A stretch of DNA of 64,000 nt from Hevea brasiliensis (GCF_030052815.1 NC_079498.1:71038992-71102991); one strand, 5' to 3'. Shown: positions 1 through 12,638, counted from the first letter of the stretch. Numbers and translations are program-made. The notes: generated by a model from the letters alone, not told the origin.

Positions 1-1012
1 TGAAATTCTCACCCCTACATAGGCTGGACGAATTTTCCTTTGGTCCTCTAAAGATGTTTTCTTTTCATTTTAAGTATATTTCTAGGTTAATTAAGTTATA
101 AACATAACTAAATCAACTGACAAATCAAGTTTAGTTTACTAACCTTGTGTGCAGAATTTTTTTCTCCCTTTTCTTCAAGTTTTCTTTTCTTTCTTTCCCT
201 TAGATCTTGTTTTCTAGTTGCCCAAACAAGTTTTATCTATGGTAGATTATTTTTTTGTGGTGGGATTTTTAGTTCTTCAAGCTCACAATAGAGCTTGAAT
301 GGAGATTTTGTGAGAGAGAGAAGAGAGAGGCGGCAAGAATGGGAAGAAGATGACTTATTAATTTTTTTTTCTTTTCTTTTCTTTATGTATTTTAGCTTAT
401 GGAAGACCCAAAAAAAATCTAATAAATTAAATATATTAATTATTACTTTTATGACATCATGCATGATGTCATGCATGATGTCATCTCCTTACACTTTTTT
501 TTTCTATTAGTTCTTTAATTTAATTTCCGACTCTGAAATTTTCTTTTCTCCGATTTTATTTGATAGTTAGGTCAGGAGTCAGCTCTCGGGGTCAATTGAT
601 CAAATTGCCCCTCGCCAGTTCATCCCGGTTTGCAAATAATTCAATATTTCTTCCGGCTCCCTAACCTAATATTTGACTAACTTAACAGTCCTTTTTCATG
701 ATTTTCTCTTTTCCACTGCATTCATAAAGGTCCTAAGGACCGCGGCGTCACATTTTACAGTTCGAAATTTGAGTTTAAAATGGCTTCGCAGTCGTTCCCG
801 AGAAGGTCACCCATCGCTGTGACTCTCGGCTCGTTTAACCTCTTATGTTCTATTTTTATTATTTATACTTAACTAATTGAACATTACTAATTATTTGTGT
901 TTATGGCTTCTCTAATTGACTTAAGTGTGGTTCTAATCCCCTTAATTGTCCGGACCGACTCCGGTCACTGGAATAGTGAAATATAGCAGGCTATACCAAT
1001 AGGGGTGTTACA
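1..1012 (-). mobile_element. Chromovirus LTR, 5' part (Ty3/gypsy), cut by window edge
   Basis: On the minus strand this LTR starts at 1012 with TGTAACACCCC, the terminus shared by the chromovirus LTRs of this window. It carries the palindrome GTCCGGAC (948-955) and the block CACCCATCGCT (808-818) found in the other chromovirus LTRs. It is inserted in a second LTR: the sequence resumes at 1013 with the reverse complement of the T2 LTR near 52100. The rest of the element lies left of the window. Nothing in it codes. Seen: termini and motifs. Inferred: it belongs to a longer element or solo LTR. Confidence 0.8.
451..484. repeat. Perfect 22-bp palindrome with an added direct half-repeat
   Basis: Positions 451-472 form a perfect palindrome (arms ATGACATCATG and CATGATGTCAT). 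The right arm is repeated at 474-484. It lies in the LTR at 1-1012 and would fold into a cruciform or hairpin. Its role is unknown. Confidence 0.85.
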
Positions 1013-3970
1013 CCTCTAGGCCTTGACTCAATGTTTCTTATGCTTCTCTATATCCTTTTCAACTAAAACACACAATTTAAAGTGTTTCAGTACTCAGTTA
1101 ACTTGTTTCTAACAATAAGATCCAATATCTAAATTTTCTTAATACTATTCCCTTTAATTCATTTCATTAGTCAACCTATAATGTTGACCATTAATACATA
1201 CTAGGTGAATTAATTATAATATTCCCAATTTGTCACATTTTATAGTCTCTAAGTGCTGGCATATGTTACCAATTTCATTTTAAACTTATTGCATTTTATT
1301 GCCATTTTCCAGACATCATGGCCAATGTTTATAGTCTATTGGACAAAGCTACAATGTAAATTTAACAGATTTCTCTTCCTTAAATTGTTTCTCATTATGT
1401 TTTCTTTAATTTTCTTTTTGAATCACTCCATTGGGAGTTGTATAGCTCAAGTTATGGTCAATTAACCATAACTAGGTCAAATCTAATTTTTAGTTTCCTA
1501 TTTAGGCATTTTTGGTTCTGACTTTACTAATTTATTTGGACTATTTGTAATCACCTTGAGGTCTAGCATTCCCCATAAGTATTGTTTCCCTATGTCTTAG
1601 GGACAACCAGAAATTTTGCATACCATATTTCAAGTCTTATAGAATTCTTTGTAGATAAATTATTAACTTGGACTCAAAGGTCCTATATTGGCATGGTCCT
1701 CAATTAGGTCAATGATTTTGACCTTAAATTCTGGTCTTATACATTTATAATTTGAGAAAGTTGTCTAAAACAAAGTTTTAGGTCTTTTTCTTAGCTTTCT
1801 AGATTGGTATGACTCATTTAATTGGACACTTCTTGTGGGAGATATGCTTATTTGAATTTTCTAGATTTTATGGTCAATTGTGCTAATTCCAAATTTAGTG
1901 TGCCAACTTAATCAAGTTAGTTGACATAGTTCCCTTGATTCTGGGTTTTGGTCAAATTATCAATATTGTAGATCTATGTATTATTGAAATTTTGGGACTA
2001 ATTTCATGTCATTTGGAGTTCTATGGACCAAGTTATGGTCATTTTACTATTGCTGGTCAAGTTGCACTTATATTGCAAAGTTTAGGTTGTTTTTAGGTCA
2101 AAGTCAATTCGGCCAGTTTTTGTAATCCAAATTTGGTGATCATTTTAACTTGGTAATTGGCATTGTTGGGCTTGGTGGTCTTCACCAAAGTTGTAGCCTT
2201 ATGTCTAAGCTTTCCAACCATATAAATTTTAGGTCATTTGGACCTGTTTTGAGTGAGTTATGGCTAAAATACTGACTGTTGTTCAAATGGTCAATTTTTA
2301 GGTTTGTAATGTTACTAATCCGGATTTGGTCAATTTTCATGTCACTTTCTGGATAGAATTTAGGTAGGCTTCCAACATAAAAGTTGGCAAATTTTGTGCC
2401 TAGTTTCACCTCTAATTGGCCTCATACTAGTTGGAGTCACACAATTCCATTTATAGCCTAAAACACATACTGCTCTTAACACATTTTTAAAGCACCAAAC
2501 CAATCACACATTCAACTAGTTATAACTTCATTCCCAAACCAAATTCTGCGTTTGTATCTTACCATAACCATTTATCACTTCATATTATAATCACTTTGGG
2601 CAGAATATAATGACCATAAATACACCAAATACAAATCCTAATTTACAAAGTCCATTTATAACAATATATCCGCATAATACTCCTAACCAATACATATAAC
2701 TTCAATCATCAAATTACATATATTTTCACTACTCTATCATATACATATGCTGCCACTTTTAGTACCATAATTCAACAAACTTTTCATGAATTTAAACACT
2801 TCCAATCTTTACCATGAGGCTGTCCAAGTAACACATATACATCAAGCTTCCATTTTAACTTTTCAAACTTACAATTCAAACTATATAAATGGTAAATCAC
2901 TCCTGTACATATAAGCACTTAAATCAACACCTCAATCACCATTTACATGAAGAAATAATTCATTAACCTTGATATTCCATGGCTGCCAAAAATAGTACCT
3001 TCCAATAACTCATTAAAACCTCAAAGTTTCTTCATAAATCAACTCACCACAATACCCACACAAACTTTAATGAAGCAAAAATGGAAAAGAAGCACTTACC
3101 TATTTTGAAGCTTGTTAAAAACTCATCAAAACCTTTCTTTCTTACTCCCAATATACTGCCCATGATGTATAGACTAAGTTTAATGAAAGAAGCCTTTGAT
3201 TTCATGGAGAGGATGAAGAGGTTGGAAGTGATGCATGTGGGGGGGCCATGGATGAAGCCTGGTTGAGAAGATGAAAGTGATCAAATGGCTGTCCACTTTG
3301 TCCTCATGTGAGCTTTTATAGTCCACTAATTGTCCACTTAGTACTCCACTAATTAACATTAACATTATAATAATCCAAGTTTTCCCTAATTGCACTAATG
3401 TCCTTATTTTCCTTTAATTTACATTATGTGTAATATTTCTTATTTTCATGGCATTTTCAAAATTTAACACTACTAATTTTTCATGGACATTTAGGTCAAA
3501 AGTCAACTTTAGGTATCAATTGACCAAAATACCCCTCTTCAGGTTATATTTCTGATTTTTTGGTGACACCGATTTAATCTTTGTCCCATCGATTTTCTTA
3601 AATTTTTGTTTTTATTTGTACTGACTTACTAATTTTTCTTTGATATTTCCAATATCAATTACACTTTAATAGATGTTTATTTAACTCTTAAAAATATTTA
3701 CTAGGGTTCCCCGCAGTCCAGGGCTAGTCAATAATCCAAGCTGCAACTTCCCAGTGTGATCACCCATCGCTACAGTTTTGGTTCATTTAGCTTAGTTGCA
3801 TTTCATTTCTATTATTTTTTTCTTTATTTTTCTTGTATTTTCCCCTATTGTATTTCATTATTTCATATCTCCTCACTAATATTTAAGTATAATTCCAAGC
3901 ATTTTAGCTGTCCGGACAGAGACTGGTCACAGGAACAGTAGAACGCACTATCGAATGTAGGGGTGTTACA
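1013..3970 (-). mobile_element. Chromovirus LTR of the T2 / solo-LTR family, 5' portion
   Basis: Read on the minus strand it begins at 3970 with TGTAACACCCC and matches, in order, the LTR at 49735-53819 and the solo LTR at 56172-59792, down to a block near 1013-1110 that corresponds to about 52000-52110. It has GTCCGGAC (3910-3917) and CACCCATCGCT (3761-3771). At 1012/1013 it is interrupted by another chromovirus LTR, so the rest should lie left of the window. Its right end abuts Athila coding sequence at 3971, so this element inserted in, or replaced, the left half of the Athila element. No coding capacity. Confidence 0.8.
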
Positions 3971-4601
3971 AGTTAATGGAGTTCGAAGCTTTTTGGGACA
4001 TGAAGGATTCTACAGGAGATTCATCGAGGACTTTTCCAAAATAGATAAGCCACTTACTAACTTGTTAAGTCAAGATGTTCCCTTTGATTTTGATGAAAAT
4101 TGCGTTGTCTCCTTTAACAGGATCAAAGGAGCCCTGATATCAGCACCAATAATGCAACCACTAAATTGGGAGCTACCATTCGAGTTGATGTGCAACGTGG
4201 GTGACTTTGCAGTTGGAGCAGTGCTTGGGCAAAAAAAGGATAAAAAGCTCCATGCTATTTATTATGTTGGCAAGACACTCGATGATGCACAAATCAATTA
4301 TGCCACCACAGAGAAGGAATTCCTAGCAGTGGTGTTTGCAATGGACAAGTTCAGATCTTACCTCATTGGGTCAAAAGTCATTGTATTCATAGATCATGCT
4401 GCAATTTGGTACCTTTTGAACAAGAAGGAAGCAAAACCAAGGGTTATTCGATGGATTCTAGTCCTGCAAGAATTTAACCTTGAAATCAAGGACAAAAAAG
4501 GATTCGAAAATGTAATAGCTGACCATCTTTCCAGACTAAAATTGGAGTACACAGAGGATTTTGAAGATTTACCAATTGATGATTCATTTCCTGATGAATA
4601 A
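3971..4601 (+). pseudogene. Athila pol fragment: RT C-terminus and RNase H
   Basis: The open frame codes for the RT thumb and connection ([16 protein letters not shown]) followed by an RNase H-like domain with the recognisable blocks [19 protein letters not shown] and [11 protein letters not shown] and the tail ADHLSRL. RNase H degrades the RNA strand during reverse transcription. The true N-terminal part of RT is gone: the frame opens eight bases inside the adjacent LTR, so the apparent start at 3963 is not real. The frame ends at TAA 4599-4601, but the same frame continues with integrase-like sequence, so this stop is a mutation inside a once continuous pol. The residue there is usually Gln in the family, which fits a C-to-T change. 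Confidence 0.88.
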
Positions 4602-5408
4602 TTACTTGCATTTTCCAAGGCTCCATGGTACACTGACTTTGTTAATTTTCTTGTATGTAGGATACTGCCTCCAAACATGACTTATCAGCAAAGGAAAAAA
4701 TTCCTACATGATGGGAGATATTACTTATGGGAGGAACCTCTACTGTATAAGAGATGTAATGATGGGCTGATAAGACGACGCATACCAAAAGAAGATATGA
4801 AAAGTATCATTTATCACTGCCATTCATCGCTATATGGAGGACATTTCGGCATCTCAAAAACCACAGTAAAAATTTTACAAGCAGGGTTTTACTACCGACA
4901 TTTGTTTAAGGATGTAAGATCCTTTGTGCTAGGTTGTGATCAATGCCAAAGAACAGTTAACAGTTCAAGAAGGAATGAAATGCCACAGCATGGTATACTT
5001 GAGATAGAATTGTTTGATGTATGGGGAATAGACTTCATGGGCCCATTTCCCTCCTCCCATGGAAACTAGTATATTCTAGTTGGAGTTGATTATATGTCAA
5101 AATGGGTAGAAGCAATTGCGACACCAACCAACAATGCTAGAGTGGTCACAAGGTTCCTTAAAAAGAACATCTTCACAAGATTTAGCACGCCACGAGCAAT
5201 AATTAGCGATGGAGGAAGTCACTTCTGCAACCAACAATTCGAAACACTACTGAAAAAGTATGGAGTGACTCACAAGGTGGCCACACCTTATCATCCTCAA
5301 ACCAGCGGTCAAGTAGAAATATCAAATAGGGAACTGAAGCAGATTCTAGAGAAAACTGTAAACAGATCCAGGAAGGATTGGTGCAAGAAGTTAGATGATG
5401 TACTATAG
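4602..5408 (+). pseudogene. Athila pol fragment: integrase zinc-binding and catalytic core
   Basis: This continues in the frame of the RNase H segment. 4677-5069 holds an HHCC zinc-binding module ([15 protein letters not shown], then CDQCQR) and the first catalytic Asp in [11 protein letters not shown] 5067-5069 interrupts it. 5094-5408 holds the second catalytic Asp (IISDGGSHF) and the Glu region ([13 protein letters not shown]), ending at TAG 5406-5408. Integrase joins the retrotransposon DNA to the host chromosome. All three pieces share one frame, so the gene was killed by nonsense changes, not by indels. The family normally has Gln at the first stop and Trp at the second, again consistent with transitions. 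Confidence 0.88.
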
Positions 5409-5866
5409 GCATACCGTACTACATATAAAACCCCAATTGGCACAATACCATTCCCACTGGTTTATGAAAAATCATGCCATCTCCCTGTTGAACTTGAGCA
5501 TAAAGCCTACTAGGCAATTCAGATCCTAAACTTTAACCTCAAAGCTGCTGGTGAGAAAAGGCTCTTACAACTGAATGAGTTCGAAGAAATCCGATAGGAT
5601 GCATACGAAAATGCCAAAATCTTCAAGGATAAAACCAAAAGATGGCATGACAGGCGCATAGCAAGGAAAGAGAAAAAAAGAAGGAGATCTTGTCCTCTTA
5701 TTCAACTCTAGATTGAAACTCTTTCCTGGGAAGCTAAAATTAAGATGGTCCGAACCTTTCAAGGTCACCCAAGTCTTCCCACATGGAGCAGTAGAAGTGT
5801 GGAGCGAAACTTCAGGTGCATTTAAGGTCAATGGATAGAGGTTGAAGCCTTACTTTTAGGAAGAAC
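5409..5866 (+). pseudogene. Athila integrase C-terminal region, decayed
   Basis: Directly after TAG 5406-5408 the same frame reads AYRTTYKTPIGT, the usual block after the integrase core, and then a basic tract around 5655-5690 (ARKEKKRRR). Several in-frame stops occur (near 5511 and 5596), and a further shift is likely after 5700. This is the tail of pol. No chromodomain is visible, as expected for Athila. Confidence 0.7.
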
Positions 5867-6103
5867 CCATAAAAACAGGAGTTTTTTTTTTTTTTTTTTT
5901 TTCATTTGCCAAAGATTTAAAAAATCAAAAAATTACACGGGTCATGTATTAGTTTTACACGCCCCGTGTAACTTTTTGGAAGTTCATAAATTTTTTGCAT
6001 TTCTAACCCTGGGAGAGATAGAAAGTTACACGGGTCCATAGCTCAATTTACATGGACTGTGTAATGTCTGTAGCAGAAAAACTTAAAGCCAGGAAGTTAC
6101 ACG
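5867..6103. repeat. Athila post-pol spacer: poly-T tract and ACACGGG motifs
   Basis: A run of 21 T at 5882-5902 is followed by several degenerate copies of a palindromic motif of the type TACACGGG...CCGTGTA (around 5934, 5957, 6026, 6050 and 6099). The same motif recurs across the Copia A insertion (26731-26920) and in the 3' LTR (30170-30480). No coding potential. Confidence 0.7.
6099..6103. other. Target-site duplication of Copia A, left (ACACG)
   Basis: ACACG directly precedes the LTR start at 6104 and is repeated at 26731-26735 directly after the 3' LTR. Confidence 0.9.
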
Positions 6104-7007
6104 TGTTAGTAGTATGCCCTAGAGCATATCATTTAGTATGTATCTTGTACATATTTTTATTAATAAAAAGGCATTTCTACTTTTCCGTTTACATAATATA
6201 TTTATGTGTAATAGAAAAGGTCCATTGATATTTTGTTAGAAATATTATTCTTAAGTTGTTAAGAATATGAGTGACAATATTTCTTGCACAAAGTATCATA
6301 AATAGGTTCACAATCGAGGATACTTCATAATATGGACATGACTTATCTAGAAAGATTGTATTCATATTTGTTCCCAAGTTATTTATATGAGATATAAATA
6401 AGATGGAATGGTGAGTCTCATGCCATATAACAAACATGATAGGCACTTATAAATAATAAGTAGGCCGAACCAGTGACACTTATGACAAGCACATGGAGTT
6501 TACTCTTGTCAATGTTTTGTCATAAATCATATCATTGTATATAATCTTTAGACCTGAGATAGCACAGTTATCTTGTATATAGGTAGTTTGAGTTTGATAC
6601 TGCTTTCATACTTGTACTGTGTATGGGTATATGGGCATGTGTTGGCTCCTACTAGTTATATATGGAGGTAGGTGTTGATCAAGATGGAATCTGTTCCTCT
6701 AAGTAAATAGAGATAAAATCCTATGTTCATTTAATTGTTCTTGATGTTTCAAGTTCTGGCAGACAGATAGATTTATTCAGAAAAGAGTTTCTGATGAGAA
6801 AATCCTTTTAATCAAGAACTGGAATTAAAAGAGAACATAATATTCATAGCAAATGGAGCTTGACATAAACCATGACTCCAGCTTGAGTTGGGATTTTGTA
6901 ACAGAGAGATTCTAGTGCATGGTAACATATGATTATAGATTCATTTAAGGTAAACCTTATTACTAATTGGGTGGCCATGGCATGCTATGCTAGGTGTTAA
7001 CCATGGT
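6104..7007 (+). mobile_element. Copia A 5' LTR, first part
   Basis: It matches the first 0.9 kb of the 3' LTR at 24625. It is interrupted after 7007 by Tekay-1 and resumes at 18095. An 85-codon open frame on the opposite strand (6189-6446) recurs in every copia LTR here (see findings). Confidence 0.93.
7003..7007. other. Target-site duplication of Tekay-1, left (ATGGT)
   Basis: ATGGT at 7003-7007 is repeated at 18090-18094. The uninterrupted site is present in the Copia A 3' LTR near 25525 (CCATGGTCTATG). Confidence 0.95.
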
Positions 7008-10000
7008 TGTGACACCCCTTACCCGTGTACTGTATACCCGAGTAAGTAATGCCACACGGTGTACCGGCACACTCTAATATACCTTAATTAATTTTCATCA
7101 TAATTTTTTAATATAACTTGTAAAATATAACTCATTTAAGTCATTTATTGAATTCATAATTTATTTGAGGTTCCGAAAATTTTATAGAAAATCCGGCAGA
7201 ATACCGGCTAAAAATGGAGAAAACAGTTCTTCGGAACCTGTTAAAAACACTTCCAATAAACAAATTCATTCATTCTCAACTCTAATATCAACACAAAACT
7301 CAATATCAAGATTTCAACAATATTTCTCAATTTCAGTTCTCAATAGCCTTTTCATTTCTCAAACATCCATTTCTCAGGGTTCTCATATATATAAATAACA
7401 ATTAAAAGCTCAAATTACTTCCATACATAGCCATAAATCTTTATTATTTACATGAACCTCAAAATACATTACATAATCCCAAATACATATGAGAAAATAA
7501 AAATTTAATTACAAAATGACAAAATGACACCTAGTGCCCTACTAATGCACTGCAGGTGGCGAGGTGACGAGGACACAGTGCAGAACTGTAGAACAAACTC
7601 ACCCAGTCTGTGGTCTACTGGGCTCACGATCAGGATCTCCAGTACCTACGCGTGGCAAAAGCAACGCGCTAAGCAATAATGCTTAGTGGTGCAATAATAT
7701 AATAAAAGAAAATAGCAAGAAAATAAATGTGTATAGAATGTGTAGGCTTTCTTTGTTTGGTATTGGTATATTCATTATTTCATTAACTTTGTTCACCTTT
7801 ATTCATTTGGTTGCCTCAAGTAACCTACACTAGACGACTGGACTGGATAACGGGTAAACTGGCACTGGGTATCTAATACCTCGGGCCATCACACCATCGG
7901 TCGCATATGCATCACCCGGTGTGCAGCGAGCACTACCAAGTCAGAATAATCTCGTGCACAAGGACAAGTCTCAATGCAACGTCAGATTTGCTAAAAGCCT
8001 TGAAATCACAGAATGCCATTTTTGCCATGTGCGATCGCTAATCGAACCCTATTGGCATGCCAAACTATCCAAACCAATCTTGTTAGGTATACTAAGGCAT
8101 TTGAAACTTTTAAATTCTTCAATTTGTAAATTTCATGTTTTGGTGTTACTATTCACCTCATTGGTCAACAAAAATGTTGACTTTTGGATAGAAAATATGT
8201 TCATTGACTTTGGCACTCCCAACATACCACATTTGGTGTTTAAAACTTGTTGGCATTAAGTGTTAATACCATTTCAAAGTGTAACCCAACACAAACAGAA
8301 TTTTCAGTTTTGGTGAGTCAACTTCACTGTTCCATTGGATAATGTTACTGTGGGAATTTGAAGAAATGTAAAACATGAAAGTTGTTCCTTATTTTGTCTA
8401 GTTGAATTTACTTTTTTGAATCACTCCATTTGGAGTTTTGTAGCTCCAGTTATGGTCCAAAAACCACAGCTGGCCGGATTCCCATTCTACAGAAAATACC
8501 ATATCTACAGTAATAGGAAAAGTAAATTCCACTACCATTTGGGTTAGGTTCTGGCCATAATTTGGGGTAGGTTCCTTCATGAAAGTTGTTTGTCTATATC
8601 TTAACTTGTTCCTGTAAAAATTTCAGGTCAATTGACTATATCTACAGTGAGTTATGGCCAAATGAACAGTTACTATTCATTTGGTCAATTCTGCAGAACC
8701 AGTTGCAGGGTATCCGGATTGGGGCCAAGTTTTGGTCCTCTTGCTTTGGTCTTTTGGGCATGGTTTCTTCAGCAAAAATGTGCCATTATAAGCCTAGTTT
8801 CATGTCCAATTGGCCAAACACCAATTGGACTAACACAGCCCAAGTTATGGCAGTGCAAATGGACTGAATTTTCAGTCCCTATGCTGCTGTCCTAGGGCAG
8901 CCTGCAACCTCATTTTGGAATCCTATTTTTCAGTCCATTTTTTGGTCAAATTACCTAAAATGGTCCCTAATTGACCATTAAAATGCTCTCTAACAATTTC
9001 CTAAGCCAAGTCACATTTTCACCTTTCCAAACCCTAATGTCCAACTAAATTTACTCATAACCTTAATTAACATACTTAGTTTAATGTCCATGTATATTAA
9101 TACCTTAACCATCATTTCTAGCCACTCTAATTTTATTAAAACAATCAACCTTATACTTCCATAGGGCTGCCGAAAATTTAAGGTACCATAACACATGTAA
9201 TTTACTTCAATTCCTTAAAATTTCTTAGCTCAAAATGATGTTCCAACTAGGATTTAAAAGAAGGAGAATGAAATTGTAGCACTAACCTTGAGTGGCAGAA
9301 TTTTCCAAGTTAAATCTTCACTTTCCTTCACTTTCTAGGCAGCCAAACACTTTCCCAAGAGATGTGGTTAGGTTTTAATGAAAGGGTTAGAGTTTAGTGG
9401 AGTAAAATCAATGAGAATTGAAGAAAGAGATGAAAAAAAAAAATTTTCATGGGAGAGGGAGACTTGATTTCGGCCATGGAGAAGTGAAATGAAGAAGATG
9501 GCTGTTTTTATTTTGTTTTTATCTCATTTTAGTTCATTTTTATCTCTTTTATTAATTTGTCAAATTGTGATTGGTGGAGCTTTTTAAATTGCATCACCAT
9601 ATGTCATAAATGAGCATTTTTATGGATTTTTTTCTTTTCTTTTCATCACTACTCAATTTCAATTTAATTTCTAGTAATGTTTATTCATATTTTATGTTAT
9701 ATTAATCATTTACTCAACTGGACAAGTCGGCCAAAAATCACCTCGGAAGGCGAAATGACCAAAATGCCCTCCGTTTGGCTTAACGGGTCAAAATTGTCTG
9801 TACCGATTGAAAAATTTTTCTAGGTATTTTCTTGGCATTCTAATGCCATAGGAACCTCAATAACCCTTCTCTGGAGTCCCAAAAATTATTTTATAATTTT
9901 TCCCCCGGGTCTAGGGCTCCTCGTTGCGAGAACCGCAACTTCCCTCTGGTTACCCATCGCTAGGGCACCGGCTCGTTTAACTTGGTTGTATTTTATTTCT

Positions 10001-10148
10001 AAAATTTTTACTAAATTTTTCTTATTAGTATTTGAGTTAATTATGGTTCCTGACTTTAGTTTAAATATTTTTCCGGACATTCTAGCTGTCTGCACCACAC
10101 AGTCACGGAGCGATGGGATGTACGGAGTGGTTATCGGAGGGTGTTACA
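7008..10148 (-). mobile_element. Tekay-1 3' LTR
   Basis: On the plus strand it runs from TGTGACACCCC to GGGTGTTACA, an extended inverted terminal repeat beyond the usual TG/CA. It holds TACCCATCGCT (9951-9961). Two stretches (about 7920-8050 and 10085-10120) differ strongly from the partner LTR. No genes: the small open frames do not match known proteins. Confidence 0.95.
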
Positions 10149-10163
10149 ACTCTTCCCCTCTAA
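10149..10163 (-). promoter_or_regulatory. Polypurine tract of Tekay-1
   Basis: On the minus strand it reads AGAGGGGAAGAG directly upstream of the 3' LTR. It is the RNase H-resistant primer for plus-strand DNA. A motif of the form AATTTCG(A)GGACGAAATT lies just before it, as is common in chromoviruses. Confidence 0.85.
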
Positions 10164-10213
10164 TTTAAATTTCGTCCTCGAAATTTACCTGATGCAAACA
10201 GTTGAGGGAACTG

Positions 10214-10612
10214 TTACCTCATCGACTCTTCACTTTCCCAAGTTGCCTCCTCGGTGTTGTGGTGCCTCCAAAGCACTTTCACCAATGGAATTTGCTTGTT
10301 TCTCAACTCTTTCACTTCCCGAGCCAAGATCCGTATAGGTTCTTCTTCATATGTCAAATCCGGCTGTATTTCAATTTCTTCTCTGGAGATGACATGTGAA
10401 GGATCTGAGCGGTATCTTCTGAGCATAGACATGTGGAACACATTATGGATCTTGTCCAGCTCTGGTGGTAAAGCTAGCCTATAGGCCACTGGACCTACAC
10501 GTTCAATGACTTCATATGGGCCAATGAACCTAGGGCTCAACTTACCTTTTCTTCCAAACCTCAATACTTTCTTCCATGGTGACACCTTGAGGAACACTTT
10601 GTCGCCAACCAT
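10214..10612 (-). pseudogene. Tekay-1 integrase C-terminus with chromodomain
   Basis: This 132-residue frame has a GPF/Y-type module (SPRFIGPYEVIERVGPVAYR) and, at its end, a chromodomain core (VKVLWRHHNTEEATWESEE). In chromoviruses the chromodomain guides integration to marked chromatin. The natural stop is at 10214-10216, just upstream of the polypurine tract. The segment is intact but cut off from the integrase core by a shift and stops between 10612 and 10749, so it is not made as part of a full integrase. Confidence 0.9.
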
Positions 10613-10748
10613 ATATTCTATTTCTTTCCTCTTCAGGTCGGCATAAGATTTCTGTCTGTCCGAGGCAACCTTCTAGTTGGCTTTGATTGATTTTACTTTC
10701 TCCTCAGCCTGTTTCACAGTGCAGCCCTACCATTTGTCTTCGCCCAAT

Positions 10749-11716
10749 TCAGTCCAAAGACTGCTGAGTTCTACATTTTCTTCCATACAGTGCTTCATAT
10801 GGGGCCATTTGAATGCTAGCTTGGTAGCTATTGTTGTATGCAAATTCTGCCAGTGGGAGGTATCTATCCCAACTTCCCTCAAACTCAATAACACAACTCC
10901 TCAGCATATCCTCAAGGACCTGGATTACTCTTTCTGATTGCCCATCCGTCTGAGGATGGAAAGTCATCTTTGAAATGGAGTTGTGTACCCAAGGATTCAT
11001 GCAACTTCTTCTAGAATCTCGATGTAAACCTTGGGTCTTGATCAGATATGATGGAAAGTGGGATTCCATGCAGCCTAACTATCTCACTGATATACAATTC
11101 TGCTAACTTCTCCAGTGAGTAGTCAGTCCTAACTGGCAGAAAGTGTGCTGACTTTGTCAATCTATCCACTATTACCCATCTTTGCATCATGCTTCTTCCG
11201 GGTGAGAGGTAGCCCACTTACAAAATCCATGGTGACCCGATCCCATTTCCATTCAGGTATGCGTATAGGCTGTAGCAAACCCGATGGAACTTGATGTTCT
11301 GCCTTGACTTGCTGACATGTCAAGCATTTAGTCACATAGTCAGCTATGTCTCTCTTCATACCAGGCCACCAATACTGAAGCTTCAGGTCATGATACATCT
11401 TTGTACTTCCTGGGTGCATAGCATATACACTGGTGTGTGCCTCTTTTAGAATACTGGCCTTCAATTCCCCATCATCTGGTACACACAGTCTCCCCTGGTA
11501 ATACAGACACCCATCTGACTTCACCTCATAATCAGTTGCTTTTCCTTCTGGGATTTTGCTCATAATGGCCATTAATTTTCCATCTGCCATTTGCCCATCC
11601 AAAATCTGCTGTAGCAGGTTTGGCCTCACTTGCAACTCAGCCAAAATAGCTCCATCTCGAATCAAAGTTAGACGGGCATTCAATGATCTCAAAGCTGTGA
11701 TGGACTTTCTGCTCAA
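10749..11716 (-). pseudogene. Tekay-1 integrase zinc-binding domain and core, frameshifted
   Basis: Three overlapping frames cover one integrase. 11162-11716 has the HHCC module (HPGSTKMYHDLK, CLTCQQVKAEH) and the first Asp ([10 protein letters not shown]). 11011-11217 carries the second Asp ([11 protein letters not shown]). 10749-11069 has the Glu region (FHPQTDGQSERVIQ) and YNNSYQASIQMAPYEALYG. The catalytic triad is thus present in sequence, but two frameshifts (near 11165-11215 and 11015-11065) separate its members. The segment begins just after the RNase H end (ADALSRKS region). Confidence 0.9.
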
Positions 11717-11791
11717 AGCATCAGCAACTACATTTGCCTTCCCAGGATGGTAGTCAATTACACAATCATAGTCCTTCAGGAACTCAATCCA

Positions 11792-12577
11792 TCACCTCTG
11801 TCTAAGGTTGAGCTCCCTCTGAGTTGGCAAATATTTTAGACTCTTGTGGTCTGTGTAAATGTAGCACTTTTCACCATACAAGTAATGCCTCCATATCTTC
11901 AGTGCGAAGATAATTGCTGCAAGCTCTAGGTCATGGGTAGGGTAATTCTGTTCATGTGGCCTTAGCTGTCTGGAAGCATAAGCGACCACTTTCCCCTCTT
12001 GCATTAATACACACCCTAACCCATTATGAGAGGCATCACTGTAGACCACGAAGTCTTTTCCTGACACTGGCTGTGTTAACACTGGTGCCTCTGTCAACAT
12101 AGCCTTCAACTTATCAAAACTGGTCTGACACTTGTCATTCCAGTCAAATCTGACATTCTTGTGTAACAACTTGGTCATTGGAGCAGCTATTAGGGAAAAT
12201 CCCTTCACAAATCTCCTGTAATACCCAGCTAGCCCCAAGAAGCTTCTGACCTCAGTTGTGTTTCTGGGAGGCTTCCATTCCATCACTGCTTCTATCTTCT
12301 TGGGATCCACCCTAATCCCATCAGCTGACACTATGTGTCCAAGGAATGCAATCTCATTCATCCAAAAGTCACACTTGGACAACTTAGCATACAGCTTCTT
12401 TTCTTTCAGGGTTTGCAGAACAATCCTTAAATGCTCATCATGTTCTTCCCTAGTCTTGGAATACACCAAAATATCATCAATAAAGACCACTATGAACCGA
12501 TCTAGGTATGGATGGAAGATACGGTTCATAAGGTCCATGAATGCCGCTGGTGCATTTGTTAGGCCAAAAGGCATCAC
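11792..12577 (-). pseudogene. Tekay-1 RT palm/thumb and RNase H
   Basis: The 261-residue frame starts within the RT fingers/palm ([18 protein letters not shown]), carries the catalytic motif FIDD ([11 protein letters not shown]), the thumb ([16 protein letters not shown]) and RNase H ([43 protein letters not shown]). It stops at TGA 11792-11794, just after LNLRQR, where the RNase H frame goes on in intact relatives. CGA to TGA is a plausible cause. A frameshift near 12600-12660 separates it from the first half of RT. Confidence 0.92.
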
Positions 12578-12638
12578 TAGAAACTCATAATGCCCATACC
12601 GGGTCCTGCAGTCTTTGGCACATCTGCATCCTTTACCC

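Noticed and set aside
3081..3395. Short frames around 3081-3395 as a host exon
   Set aside because: They lie inside a chromovirus LTR and match nothing recognisable.
9886..10098. Small minus-strand frame in both Tekay-1 LTRs
   Set aside because: It covers the conserved LTR block and is open only by chance. No start context and no homology.
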